A stretch of 64,000 nucleotides of DNA. Source: Croceicoccus estronivorus. GTDB taxonomy: Bacteria; Pseudomonadota; Alphaproteobacteria; Sphingomonadales; Sphingomonadaceae. Shown piece after piece: positions 54,139-62,863 of the stretch. The stretch spans positions 62,001 through 126,000 of the forward strand of contig NZ_JRQQ01000003.1 of NCBI RefSeq assembly GCF_001625325.1, read 5' to 3'. The notes below the pieces were generated by a model. The model saw nothing but the letters and a program-made list of their open reading frames with translations. It searched no databases and had not been told where the DNA came from. Position 1 is the stretch's first letter; the number at the start of each line of letters is the position of its first letter. The translations under genes and the position numbers were made by a program.

Positions 54139-57100
54139 GTGCAACGGCTGATCCCAACGCTGGACCAGGTTTCCCAAGAATACGTGCTCGTTCAGGCATG
54201 GAAGAAGACCGCGTCGTACATCAGGTACCACAACTGGTTCTCCGATACTCTGGAGTTGGACCGCACAGCTGCCGATCTTCCGAGGTTCATCTCTCGACTC
54301 TCGCAGCGATTGCGTTCGGGTCAATATGAAACCGAGGAACTGAAGCTAGTTCCCGCGCCGAAGAGCCAACGCTGGCAAGTTGACGCCGAAGGGCTCTGGA
54401 GGCCTGAAAAATCGGGCCCCACCAAGATCCGACCGCTTGCTCACGTCGCTCTATCCGATCAGGTCGCGGCCACGGCTCTCATGCTCTGCCTCAGCGAAAG
54501 AGTCGAAAGTGCGCAAGGCGACCCAACTGGCAGCTTCGAATCCCCCGATGTGCGCAGGTCGGTCATGTCCTACGGAAACCGTCTCTTCTGCGATAGGGCT
54601 GGAGAAGGAGGCGGTCTCATCCACCGCTGGGGCTCCTCCAAACTTTACCGAGCCTATTTCCAAGATTATCGGTCCTTTCTCCAACGGCCAGAGGCAGTCT
54701 CCGCAGCACTTAGCGCGGATGACCGAGTCTTAATCGTTCAGACTGACCTCAAACAGTTCTACGACCGAGTGACACCAGACTTGCTCCTCTCCAAGGTGCG
54801 CTTACTCCAGACGCCCGATGACGACGGGGCGTTCTTCGACCTAGCAGGCAATGTTCTCAATTGGTCCTGGGAGGAAAAGGACGAGCGTCAATTCGCCCGC
54901 TTCAAGCAGCGTGCAGGCATTCCCGAGTTCGATGGCGTCGCTCTTCCCCAAGGCTTGGTTGCAGCAGGCTTCTTTTCGAACGTCGTGTTGCTGGATTTTG
55001 ATCGGACCGTCATTAGCCAGATCGGCCGAGAGGTCACCAATGGTGTGTGGCTCCGGGATGCCTGTCGATACGTCGATGACATCAGGCTGACCATCACCAC
55101 GGCACCAGGGGTTGATCCGAAAGAAGCTCAGGCGCGCGTAATGGCGTGGCTTGGGCAAGTCCTGACGGGGATCTGTCCGGGCTTGGAATTTGCTCCGGAG
55201 AAGACGTCGACCGCGTCCGTGGGCGGCGAGCAGATGCCGCTAGTCCGCCAATCCCGAAAAATGGAGCGAATCCAGACTGCGATTTCCGGCGGGTTCGATG
55301 CGGGCGGTGGCGAGGAGGTGATCCAGGCGATCGAAGCTCTCGTCCGGTCCCAGCTAACGATCAACGAGGCCGAAGGAACATCGACCCCTCCGGGCCTAAG
55401 AGCGGTGCCTGATGTCAAGGACGAGACTGTCGGTCGTTTCGCTGCTGGTCGATTCAGAAAAACCTTTCGCTCACTCAGGCCGCTCCTCGACGATCGACCT
55501 TACATGGAAATCGCTGAATTCGGGGAGGAAACCTTTCGTCGCACCCGGCTCTCGCAGTCGGAACTGGACGAAGAAGCACGTGCCTTCGCGCTCGTCTTAA
55601 TCGAGCGGTGGATACGCGATCCTTCCAACGTGCGGCTACTGCGCGTCGCGCTCGACCTCTGGCCGTCCCGCCAACTGCTCGAGGAGGTACTGAAGCTCTT
55701 CGAGCCCTATCTTTGCGGTCAAATCAGGGCGGTGACCAGCCGACAAGTCGCGTACTACTGCCTCGCCGAGATATTTCGAGCCGGGGCGACCGAGACGGGC
55801 TTCATCGACGATCCAGAGTGCCTTCCCGCTGGGATCAACCTCACGGCCTACAGATCTCTGCTTCTGGATGCTGCGATCCGAGTGGCCACGGGCGCGGCCG
55901 AACGCGTCCCGTGGTATCTCGCGCAACAGGCACTGCTATACATCGCGGTCCATGACCCCCGGGCTATCCAAGCCCAAGGGGCTCCACGGACCAATCGATC
56001 CTATTGGCGCTTTCTTTCATTTCTGACAGGAGAGCGCGACATCTCGTCTGACCGTGAATTTGCAATAGCCGCGGTGGTTAGCCGTAGGTCGTTTCTTTCG
56101 AAGGACCAAGCCGTGAACCTAGTCGGTCGGATGCTGACGCCAGAGCGGTTCGCGGAGGTGGCTGCTCGAGACATCGAATTCGCCCGCGACCTCTTTCGCG
56201 CGGTCGACCGAAAACTCACCGTTCCGGCGGGCATCGCGGAGGATCTGGGGATCGCCGAATGGTCTAACTCGACGGAAATGCACTCACTACAATCCTATGT
56301 ACAGGACAAGGGCCCCCTGAATCCGCTGCGAAATGAGATTGGCGTCCTTAGCTTCGCAGAGAAATTCATCGCGCATATCGAGCAAGGGAATTTGCCTGAA
56401 GTCGTGACGCCTTCGACGACGCAGATAGCTGTGCGGCAGGTAGGAAACTATGTCCGCGTCGAGCAGGTAATCTTCAGAGCGGCACAGACCACGCCGACCT
56501 ACCGCTCTATTTATACCGCCCCCTCTTGGGCGCCGGAATCTCAACGCTGGCGCTTTCAGCTCGGTTATCTCCTTCGCTTCATCCTCACGGCCAGAATAGA
56601 CTTCAGCCTCCCGGTCAGGTCGCCATCTTGGAAGGAAGGCGAGCCCATCTACCGGCCCACGAGGGGTCACTGGTTTCAGCGGCAATACGGCTTCTACAAT
56701 GGGCATGAGGCCTTCGGGGACGACTGGCTTCCTATCTCGCAGTCCACTCAGGATCTCCTCTTCGATCTGCTCATCTGGCCCGGCTGCCGTACAAGCAGCC
56801 CGGATGTTGACCAATTGTCGCTAGCTGAAACGGCCGCTCGAATCCGCGCTGCGCTCGTCGAAGCCGACGCGGCAATCGGCCCGGCAACAGGCACCTTGAT
56901 GCTCAAGGTTGATGCGCCGATACCAGGCACCACATCAAAGGGCCGCCCGCTTCGGGCGTGCGTCGTCCAGTCGGTCATGCCAGAAGCCGAGGATTTCTCG
57001 GCCGCCGATCTGGAGATGAACTCGCCGGCGCTTCGACGAAAACACCGTAAACATCTGTCCACTGCGTTGGCCGCGGTCGAGAAGATGCTGGATCTACGCG

Positions 57101-57834
57101 AGACCCATAAACCAGCAAGCAAGCGTCTCGACTGGCTTATCTTGCCGGAACTGTCTGTCCACCCAGATGACGTTGCCACCCACCTCGTGCCGTTCGCGCG
57201 GGCGTTCAAGACCGCGATTCTGGTCGGCATGGCCTATGAACAAGTCGTCCCGGGACAGCCGCTGATCAATTCGGCCCTATGGATTATCCCGAGGATGGTG
57301 CAAGGTATGGGCCTGCAAACGGTGATTAGGCGGCAGGGAAAGCAGCACCTCTCCCCAATGGAGCAGAAATACGTCAAACCGGTCGAACTGATCACCGGAT
57401 TCCGCCCGTGCCAGTGGCTCGTGGGGTATGAATGGTCAAACAATCCGGCGAATGACGCGCTGTGGCTAACGGCGTCCATCTGTTACGACGCAACTGACCT
57501 GAAGTTAGCGAGCGATCTTCGTGATCGCTCGGACGTGTTTGCAATCCCAGCGCTGAACCTGGACGTCGGCACCTTCGATCAGATGGCTCAGGCGCTACAC
57601 TATCACATGTTCCAGCTAGTGCTGATCGCGAACAACGGAGCTTATGGGGGCAGCAATGCCCACGTACCGAAGGGGGAAGCCTATCAACGCCAAGTGTTCC
57701 ACACCCATGGTCAGCCCCAGGCAACAATTTCCTTTTTCGAGATCGACGACATCGAAGGCATGAAGCAACGGCACCAGCTGGGCGCTGGGAAGGAAGATGG
57801 GTGGAAGTATCCGCCTGCCGGCTGTCAGATTTGA
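54139..57834 (+). CDS. reverse transcriptase-nitrilase fusion (DRT type 1-like)
   Basis: A 1231-residue protein with an N-terminal reverse transcriptase and a C-terminal nitrilase-superfamily domain, the layout of UG1 / defence-associated reverse transcriptase type 1, reported to protect E. coli against phage. Seen: RT motif A QTDLKQFYD (Asp about 203), the LPQG motif B segment (GVALPQGLVAAGFFSN), and motif C YVDD at about 311-314; a middle region of about 600 residues without recognisable motifs; then nitrilase motifs LPELS (Glu about 1004), GKQHLSP (Lys about 1068) and SICYDA (Cys about 1115). Both active sites look intact. It begins with GTG after AGGTGAG. It is not a group II intron RT: no maturase domain or intron RNA is evident. 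It sits between an IS and the conjugation genes as cargo. Confidence 0.88.
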   Translation: MQRLIPTLDQVSQEYVLVQAWKKTASYIRYHNWFSDTLELDRTAADLPRFISRLSQRLRSGQYETEELKLVPAPKSQRWQVDAEGLWRPEKSGPTKIRPLAHVALSDQVAATALMLCLSERVESAQGDPTGSFESPDVRRSVMSYGNRLFCDRAGEGGGLIHRWGSSKLYRAYFQDYRSFLQRPEAVSAALSADDRVLIVQTDLKQFYDRVTPDLLLSKVRLLQTPDDDGAFFDLAGNVLNWSWEEKDERQFARFKQRAGIPEFDGVALPQGLVAAGFFSNVVLLDFDRTVISQIGREVTNGVWLRDACRYVDDIRLTITTAPGVDPKEAQARVMAWLGQVLTGICPGLEFAPEKTSTASVGGEQMPLVRQSRKMERIQTAISGGFDAGGGEEVIQAIEALVRSQLTINEAEGTSTPPGLRAVPDVKDETVGRFAAGRFRKTFRSLRPLLDDRPYMEIAEFGEETFRRTRLSQSELDEEARAFALVLIERWIRDPSNVRLLRVALDLWPSRQLLEEVLKLFEPYLCGQIRAVTSRQVAYYCLAEIFRAGATETGFIDDPECLPAGINLTAYRSLLLDAAIRVATGAAERVPWYLAQQALLYIAVHDPRAIQAQGAPRTNRSYWRFLSFLTGERDISSDREFAIAAVVSRRSFLSKDQAVNLVGRMLTPERFAEVAARDIEFARDLFRAVDRKLTVPAGIAEDLGIAEWSNSTEMHSLQSYVQDKGPLNPLRNEIGVLSFAEKFIAHIEQGNLPEVVTPSTTQIAVRQVGNYVRVEQVIFRAAQTTPTYRSIYTAPSWAPESQRWRFQLGYLLRFILTARIDFSLPVRSPSWKEGEPIYRPTRGHWFQRQYGFYNGHEAFGDDWLPISQSTQDLLFDLLIWPGCRTSSPDVDQLSLAETAARIRAALVEADAAIGPATGTLMLKVDAPIPGTTSKGRPLRACVVQSVMPEAEDFSAADLEMNSPALRRKHRKHLSTALAAVEKMLDLRETHKPASKRLDWLILPELSVHPDDVATHLVPFARAFKTAILVGMAYEQVVPGQPLINSALWIIPRMVQGMGLQTVIRRQGKQHLSPMEQKYVKPVELITGFRPCQWLVGYEWSNNPANDALWLTASICYDATDLKLASDLRDRSDVFAIPALNLDVGTFDQMAQALHYHMFQLVLIANNGAYGGSNAHVPKGEAYQRQVFHTHGQPQATISFFEIDDIEGMKQRHQLGAGKEDGWKYPPAGCQI

Positions 57835-58166
57835 GTATTCTCCGGCATAAGCACGGCACGTTCTGTCACATCTCCATCAAATGACATCCGCGGCGTCATG
57901 CCGGACAGGACTTTATCCAGAGATGGTACGAACGACCAGCTCTGGTCCATCGCCGTCAGACCTAACGAGGCCAGCATTATCTGCCGATTGCGGCATTCAG
58001 CCTTCCAATCCGATTTCGATAATGCGTGATTTGGCGCGCCTAGGATGGACCAAATGCCGCAGAAGCAAAATTTGGCTGGAGCCGAACACTGCTCATGAGA
58101 CGGATGCCGATCCAACGGCTCAGCGCATAGCATTTGTCGAAGACCAAGGCCCCGTCGCTTCGTCGG
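57835..58166. other. intergenic stretch between RT gene and trb cluster
   Basis: About 330 bases. A minus-strand frame (57825-58133) could encode about 100 residues ending in SFDGDVTERAVLMPENTQI, but it has no motif, a weak start and overlaps the end of the reverse transcriptase gene. I see no terminator after the RT gene and no RNA structure of note. Confidence 0.5.
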
Positions 58167-58355
58167 CTAGGTCTGGGTCAGCTTCCTAAGGCTCTGGAAC
58201 TGGATCAACGTCGCTCGCCCGACCTTGATGGTTTCAAGGTCCCCGGACTGGATCAATTCGTAGATCCGCGAGCGACTGAGACCCGTGATGCGCACCGCCG
58301 TGGCGACACGGACCGTCAGCGGCTGCAATGCCTGCTCTGCCATGTGGTCCATCAT
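58167..58355 (-). CDS. helix-turn-helix (AlpA/excisionase-like) protein
   Basis: A 62-residue DNA-binding protein with an excisionase-type winged helix-turn-helix. Seen: LTVRVATAVRITGLSRSRIYELIQSGDLETIKVGRATLIQFQSLRKL, the DNA-binding helix pair and wing of the family. Its ATG overlaps the stop of the DUF2274 gene (ATGA), so it is coupled to the end of the trb operon, where small HTH genes are common. It may act as an excisionase or a regulator of transfer. Confidence 0.83.
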   Translation of the reverse strand: MMDHMAEQALQPLTVRVATAVRITGLSRSRIYELIQSGDLETIKVGRATLIQFQSLRKLTQT

Positions 58356-58582
58356 GTACGCCCCCTCTGCGCTGCCTCGCGAGCCCGGACGAAAACCCGG
58401 TCGCTCTCGAGGAAGGACGCCAGCATCGCCGGAATCAGCTCGGCGATGGGCTCTTCGCTGCCATAGGCCGCCGCATAGATGGCGGCATATTCACGCAAAG
58501 CGCCTTGCAGGTCGGGCGTGATGGTAATCGCAAGCTTCACCGGCGTGCGGTCCGGCAGTTTGGCAAGCTTCAGTTCGGCCAT
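58352..58582 (-). CDS. DUF2274 family protein
   Basis: A 76-residue protein of the DUF2274 family, which is found almost only at the end of trb conjugation clusters. Seen: LKLAKLPDRTPVKLAITITPDLQGALREYAAIYAAAYGSEEPIAELIPAMLASFLESDRVF, which looks like a ribbon-helix-helix-type fold. Role unknown. It starts two bases after trbI and overlaps the next gene by four bases. Confidence 0.88.
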   Translation of the reverse strand: MAELKLAKLPDRTPVKLAITITPDLQGALREYAAIYAAAYGSEEPIAELIPAMLASFLESDRVFVRAREAAQRGRT

Positions 58583-58584
58583 GG

Positions 58585-59781
58585 CTATCCTCCGATATTG
58601 TCGCGCCAGGGCGCGAGGATGAGGTCCCGGCTCACCAGCAGCCGTACTAGTGCACCAGGGCGGATCGTGATGGTCGGCTGGACGTCGAGGTTTCGGGACG
58701 TCAACTGGTCGCCAGCGCGCGATACGTTCTGATGCGTGGACTCGCGGATCGCCTGGACGAGGTCGCTCTCGCCCTTGATCGACAGTTCCGAACCCACCCC
58801 AAGCAAGGTCGCCATGGCGACGCCCTTGAGCAGTGCCCAGCTATGGAAATCGACCTTGTCCGCGAGACCCGCATAGCCCGACGGATCGGTCGCAGGCATG
58901 TTGTCGAGGCGCAGCGAGCTGCCGTCGGGCAAGATGATCCTTTGCCAGATTACCAGCGCGCGGCGCTGGCCGAAGGCGACGACGCTGTCATACTTGCCGA
59001 CCAGCCGGGCTCCTTGCGGCACCAGCAGGAAACGACCGGTTGCGCTATCGAACACGTTCTGTGTGACCTGGGCAGTGACCAGGCCTGGCAGGTCCGAATT
59101 GATACCCGTGATGAGGCTGGCCGCGATGACGCTTCCCGCGGACAGCATGTAGGGAGAAGCCGGGGCCATCAGCACGTGCGGATTGGCATCGCCCCCCGGG
59201 TCCGCCCGCTCGGCGAATGCCGTCTTGCGATCCTGCGGGGCCGCCGCTGCTGCCGGGACGAGCGGTTGGCCGGCCGAGTTGGCTTCGGTTGCCGATGGCG
59301 CGGAATCGCCAGGCCTCGTCTGGACCATGAGCCCCGACTGACGCGCAGCCTTGAACTCCGCGAGGCGCGCCATCCTCTCTGCCTCGGCAGTGTCGGCGCC
59401 TGTCCGGGCGGTCGCAGCGCCGTCCACCGGCGAGAGCTGTTGCTGCTGCGCGCGCAGGATCGGTCGGCCAAGGTCGCCTGGCAATGGCGGCCCCAGCCTT
59501 GGAGCATCGCCGTAGCTTGACGGCAAGGCCGCAAGTGCGTCGGTCGAGGTCTTGCCCAACGGCTGCGCCAACTCGCTTTCCTGGGCTTGCCGGTGGAAGA
59601 TTTGGGGCTTTAGCGCCATCCAGGCAATGCCCATCAGGCTGGCTGAGCCCAGTGCGGCAATGCCAATGATCGCACCCCGCCGAAACCGGATGGCCCGTGC
59701 GGGACTCGCACGCAGGACCAGCGTCTCGGGATCGACCTTGGCGGCTGGCGTAGCCGGCTGCCCGGCGTTTTCGGCCGTCAT
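58585..59781 (-). CDS. trbI: conjugal transfer protein TrbI (VirB10-like)
   Basis: A 398-residue inner-membrane protein bridging both membranes in the mating-pair apparatus. Seen: a short cytoplasmic N-terminus, one transmembrane helix (about 34-55, GAIIGIAALGSASLMGIAWMAL), a long Pro/Gln/Ala-rich periplasmic linker, and the VirB10 C-terminal domain (SAGSVIAASLITGINSDLPGLVTAQVTQNVFDSATGRFLLVPQGARLVGKYD). ATG overlaps the trbG stop as ATGA. The frame runs further upstream but through trbG. Confidence 0.95.
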   Translation of the reverse strand: MTAENAGQPATPAAKVDPETLVLRASPARAIRFRRGAIIGIAALGSASLMGIAWMALKPQIFHRQAQESELAQPLGKTSTDALAALPSSYGDAPRLGPPLPGDLGRPILRAQQQQLSPVDGAATARTGADTAEAERMARLAEFKAARQSGLMVQTRPGDSAPSATEANSAGQPLVPAAAAAPQDRKTAFAERADPGGDANPHVLMAPASPYMLSAGSVIAASLITGINSDLPGLVTAQVTQNVFDSATGRFLLVPQGARLVGKYDSVVAFGQRRALVIWQRIILPDGSSLRLDNMPATDPSGYAGLADKVDFHSWALLKGVAMATLLGVGSELSIKGESDLVQAIRESTHQNVSRAGDQLTSRNLDVQPTITIRPGALVRLLVSRDLILAPWRDNIGG

Positions 59782-60611
59782 GCGCCCCTCCGATGCTTCG
59801 CCCGGGCCCCGCGGGTGATCCGGACGACCTGCTGCTTCTTGAGACCGAGCCGCAGCTCGGCCGCATCGAACAGTCGGTCGATGATGTAGTAGCGCTCGCG
59901 CACCCGGTAGTTGGCGAGTTCGGCCTTTCCGTCGGCCCCAAGCACGAACAATGGCGGCGCCTCGCCCTGCGACAGGCCGGAGGGAAACTCGATATATGTC
60001 TTCTGTCCGTCGTCGAACGCACGCAGCGGTCGCCATGCAGGACGGTCCCCTGACAAGGCATAGTCGAAGCGCAACTGGTCCACATCGAGGCCCGCTGCGA
60101 CCGGCGTCGCGGACCGGGCAGCTTCCGCCTGCCGCTTGAGCGCAAGCAGTTCGTCCTGGGGATAGGTCCAGCTTATCGCCGCCATTGGCGTTCGTGCCGT
60201 GCTGGCGAGGCGCAGGTGGTACGTCCGCCGGTCGGTGGTAATGACGAGGTTGGTGATGAGCCCAGCGTTGAACGGCTTTACAAGGATGTGCGTTCGCCGG
60301 GTATCGCCGCTCCCGCTGGTCGTATCGCCGATAACCCAGCGCGCCGTGTCACCGCTCGCCACGGCCACGAGGGCCTCGCCCGGCTGCAATGCGATGTCGG
60401 TCACTGCACCTGGCGCGGTGTAGCCTTGGAAGATCATCCCCTCGGAAAAGGCATAGACCTGCGTTGCGTTGATGAATCCCTGCGCCGCCGGTTGCTCGGT
60501 TGCGCTGCGATTGGCGACGGCCACTCGGCGCAGGGGCGATGCACCTTCGTGGGCCTGGGCCGGTACGCAGGCAAGCGCGACAATGGGGAAAAGCATGGAG
60601 CGGATGATCAT
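59778..60611 (-). CDS. trbG: conjugal transfer protein TrbG (VirB9-like)
   Basis: A 277-residue periplasmic or outer-membrane-associated component of the transfer channel. Seen: a signal peptide MIIRSMLFPIVALACVPAQAH, then VirB9-type beta-rich sequence (VYAFSEGMIFQGYTAPGAVTDIALQPGEALVAV, HILVKPFNAGLITNLVITTDRRTYHLRL, FIEFPSGL-like YIEFPSGLSQGEAPPLFVL). The ATG at 60611 overlaps the trbF stop (ATGA). Upstream frame is trbF in another phase. Confidence 0.95.
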   Translation of the reverse strand: MIIRSMLFPIVALACVPAQAHEGASPLRRVAVANRSATEQPAAQGFINATQVYAFSEGMIFQGYTAPGAVTDIALQPGEALVAVASGDTARWVIGDTTSGSGDTRRTHILVKPFNAGLITNLVITTDRRTYHLRLASTARTPMAAISWTYPQDELLALKRQAEAARSATPVAAGLDVDQLRFDYALSGDRPAWRPLRAFDDGQKTYIEFPSGLSQGEAPPLFVLGADGKAELANYRVRERYYIIDRLFDAAELRLGLKKQQVVRITRGARAKHRRGA

Positions 60612-61423
60612 GGCTGGACCTCCTTGGCGTTCTGGGTGGCAGGTGCCGCTAGGCCGGGATCGAGCGGCGAGCCGAGCGGCAGGTTCGAGGCTGGCGTGGC
60701 CATTGGAACTGGCCTCGAAGGTGATGGGGATTGCGGGTCGCCATCGAGCTCGCGGCTCCAGTCGATCGCGTCGACGTAGATGCCGAGCGGATTGCGGCGG
60801 AGCGTGTCGGCATCGACGGGGGGCTTGGCCACGATGGTGAGGATGGCCGTCCAACGGCTGCTCCCGGCCCGTGAACCGCGCTCGAACACGGTCTCGGTCC
60901 ACTTGACCTGGAACGATGTGTCGGAAGCCCGCACGACGCTGGTGACCTGGACCGATACCGTTCGCTCGCCAATACGTGCGAACGGATCATTGCTGCGGGC
61001 GTAGTCGCCCAGGAACTGGGCCCCGCGCCGTGTCGCAAAATCGTAGGCCTCGAGCCAACCCCGCTTCATCAGGACAGGGTCGAGCGACGCCGAGCGTACG
61101 TTCGTGATGAAGCGGCCAAGGTGCCAGGCGATCTGCGGATCGGTTGGCTGGTAGCCGGCCGACGCCTCGCTAACGGCGCGGGCTTCGCCCAGTCGATCGA
61201 CTTCGACCACATAGGGTACCACCCGGCTCTGCAGGGACTGCCAGACAAGTCCGCCCGACAGGCTTGCGGCGAGGCCGAGGCTCACGAAGGCCGCGAGGCG
61301 CCAGTTGCGTGCCTGCACCCGGGCCGAGCCGATCCGGTCATCCCAGACCTGGCCCGCACGCTGGTATGGCGTCTCCGGAATTGGGGTGCGTCCATAGCGC
61401 TGGACGCTGCGCTTGAAGATCAT
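60608..61423 (-). CDS. trbF: conjugal transfer protein TrbF (VirB8-like)
   Basis: A 271-residue inner-membrane assembly protein of the type IV secretion system. Seen: a start with YGRTPIPETPYQRAGQVWDDRIGSARVQARNWR, typical of TrbF, one transmembrane helix (about 43-62), then a VirB8 NTF2-like periplasmic domain with VVPYVVEVDRLGEAR and NPLGIYVDAIDWSREL. It has a Pro-rich tail. It lies three bases after trbL and overlaps trbG. Confidence 0.95.
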   Translation of the reverse strand: MIFKRSVQRYGRTPIPETPYQRAGQVWDDRIGSARVQARNWRLAAFVSLGLAASLSGGLVWQSLQSRVVPYVVEVDRLGEARAVSEASAGYQPTDPQIAWHLGRFITNVRSASLDPVLMKRGWLEAYDFATRRGAQFLGDYARSNDPFARIGERTVSVQVTSVVRASDTSFQVKWTETVFERGSRAGSSRWTAILTIVAKPPVDADTLRRNPLGIYVDAIDWSRELDGDPQSPSPSRPVPMATPASNLPLGSPLDPGLAAPATQNAKEVQP

Positions 61424-61426
61424 GGC

Positions 61427-62734
61427 CTAGTCGTTCCTTTCCTTGATGTCGGGCGTGGCGGCTCCGCCGCCTCGGTCGCCCTGTTGAAGGGCATGAAGGG
61501 CCAGCTGCCGGCGATGCCGCGAGGACTGCTCGGCCCGCATGGCGCGCGCCCAGGCGGGCGCCGCCTCGTTGTCGCCTCCTGCCTGGGCCTGTGCAGGGTT
61601 CGTTTTCGTGTCGTGGAGCGCATTCCAGGCGGCCTGGCGTCCGTTCGACGCAGCTTCGCCGAGGCCCAGTGCATCCGATGCCTTGGCCCGAACTGCATTG
61701 CCTGCGGCTCTCCCTACCCCCGCAAGGCCAGCGCTAACCGAGGAGTTGCCCGCCGCCTCCTGGCCAAGGCCATAGGCCGTGCTTGCTGCCGAACCCATGG
61801 CCGTGCCGGAACGGACCGCTCCCAGCGCTGCCCCGCCGAGCGCGCGCGCACCGCCCACGGCCGCGCCGCCTGCCACCATGGTGATGCCCGCCGCCCCAGC
61901 CGCCGTGCCGAAGGCTGCACCAGCGCCAAGCTGGGGAGCGCCCGAGACAAGGCCGCTTGCGATCGAGGGGCCGAAGATTCCGAGGCCGAACAGGGACAGG
62001 CTCGCCAGCACAAGGCTCATGGCCTGACCAATGTCTGGCTCCTGGCCCTGGAGGGCAGCCGTGAACTCGGCGAAGAAATTGGATCCGATGCCGACGATCA
62101 CCGCGAGCACCATCACCTTGATGCCCGAGGAGACCACGTTGCCGAGAACGCGCTCGGCGAGGAAGCTGGTTCGATTCCAAAGGGCGAACGGCACGAGGAT
62201 GAAGCCAGCAAGGCTCGTCAGCTTGAACTCGATGATCGTGACGAACATCTGCACCGCGAGTATGAAGAAGGCGATGATCACCAGGGCCCACGCGAACAGC
62301 AGCACCATGATCGTCAGGAAATTGTCGAAGAAGGTTGTGAAACCGACCATCTCGCTTGCCTGGTTGAGCAGCGGCCAGGCTGCTTCGAACCCGGTCCCTG
62401 CGAGCCGCCCCGGCTTGAGCAAGTCACCGGCAACGAGCGTGCCCCCGCCAGCGGTGAGCCCTGCCTGCGCGAAAGACCGGAAGATGATGTCGGCGAGCGT
62501 GGAGAAGCTGTTCAGGATGAATGCGAACGTGCCGATGTAGAGGATCTTGCGGAGGAAGCGGCCGATGACATTGTCCTCGCCGCCCATCGCCCAGAACAGC
62601 CCGGCGAGCGTGATATCGATGCCGATGAGCACGGACGTCAGGAAGGCCACGTCCGGGCCGAGCAGCCCGAACCCGCTGTCGATGTAGGTGATGAACGACT
62701 GCATGAAGCGGTCGATGACATTGAGGTCGTTCAC
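61427..62734 (-). CDS. trbL: conjugal transfer protein TrbL (VirB6-like)
   Basis: A 435-residue polytopic inner-membrane protein forming part of the channel. Seen: MNDLNVIDRFMQSFITYIDSGFGLLGPDVAFL, at least six hydrophobic helices in the first 280 residues, a Gly/Ala-rich region (about 285-350), and a hydrophilic C-terminus with many Ala, Arg and Gln, all TrbL traits. It follows trbJ with a gap of about 130 bases that contains a GC hairpin. Confidence 0.94.
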   Translation of the reverse strand: MNDLNVIDRFMQSFITYIDSGFGLLGPDVAFLTSVLIGIDITLAGLFWAMGGEDNVIGRFLRKILYIGTFAFILNSFSTLADIIFRSFAQAGLTAGGGTLVAGDLLKPGRLAGTGFEAAWPLLNQASEMVGFTTFFDNFLTIMVLLFAWALVIIAFFILAVQMFVTIIEFKLTSLAGFILVPFALWNRTSFLAERVLGNVVSSGIKVMVLAVIVGIGSNFFAEFTAALQGQEPDIGQAMSLVLASLSLFGLGIFGPSIASGLVSGAPQLGAGAAFGTAAGAAGITMVAGGAAVGGARALGGAALGAVRSGTAMGSAASTAYGLGQEAAGNSSVSAGLAGVGRAAGNAVRAKASDALGLGEAASNGRQAAWNALHDTKTNPAQAQAGGDNEAAPAWARAMRAEQSSRHRRQLALHALQQGDRGGGAATPDIKERND

Positions 62735-62764
62735 GGGCGTGGTCTTCCTGGATGGATTGGATGC

Positions 62765-62800
62765 CGCGGGGCGTGACTGGGGGTGGCCACGCCCCGCGGG
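62765..62800. repeat. 12-bp GC-rich inverted repeat between trbJ and trbL
   Basis: CCGCGGGGCGTG (62765-62776) pairs perfectly with CACGCCCCGCGG (62789-62800). No T-run follows on either strand. It occupies the place where trbK lies in many trb clusters and may tune expression of the downstream genes. Confidence 0.6.
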
Positions 62801-62863
62801 CGGCGGCAGGCGCGGGAGGCTCGCCTTGCCGCCATGGCCGGGTCGGCTTTCTGCCGCGTGGGG

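Noticed and set aside
57825-58133. A 102-codon minus-strand frame after the RT gene
   Set aside because: Weak start, no motif, overlap with the RT end; kept only as a note in the intergenic entry.
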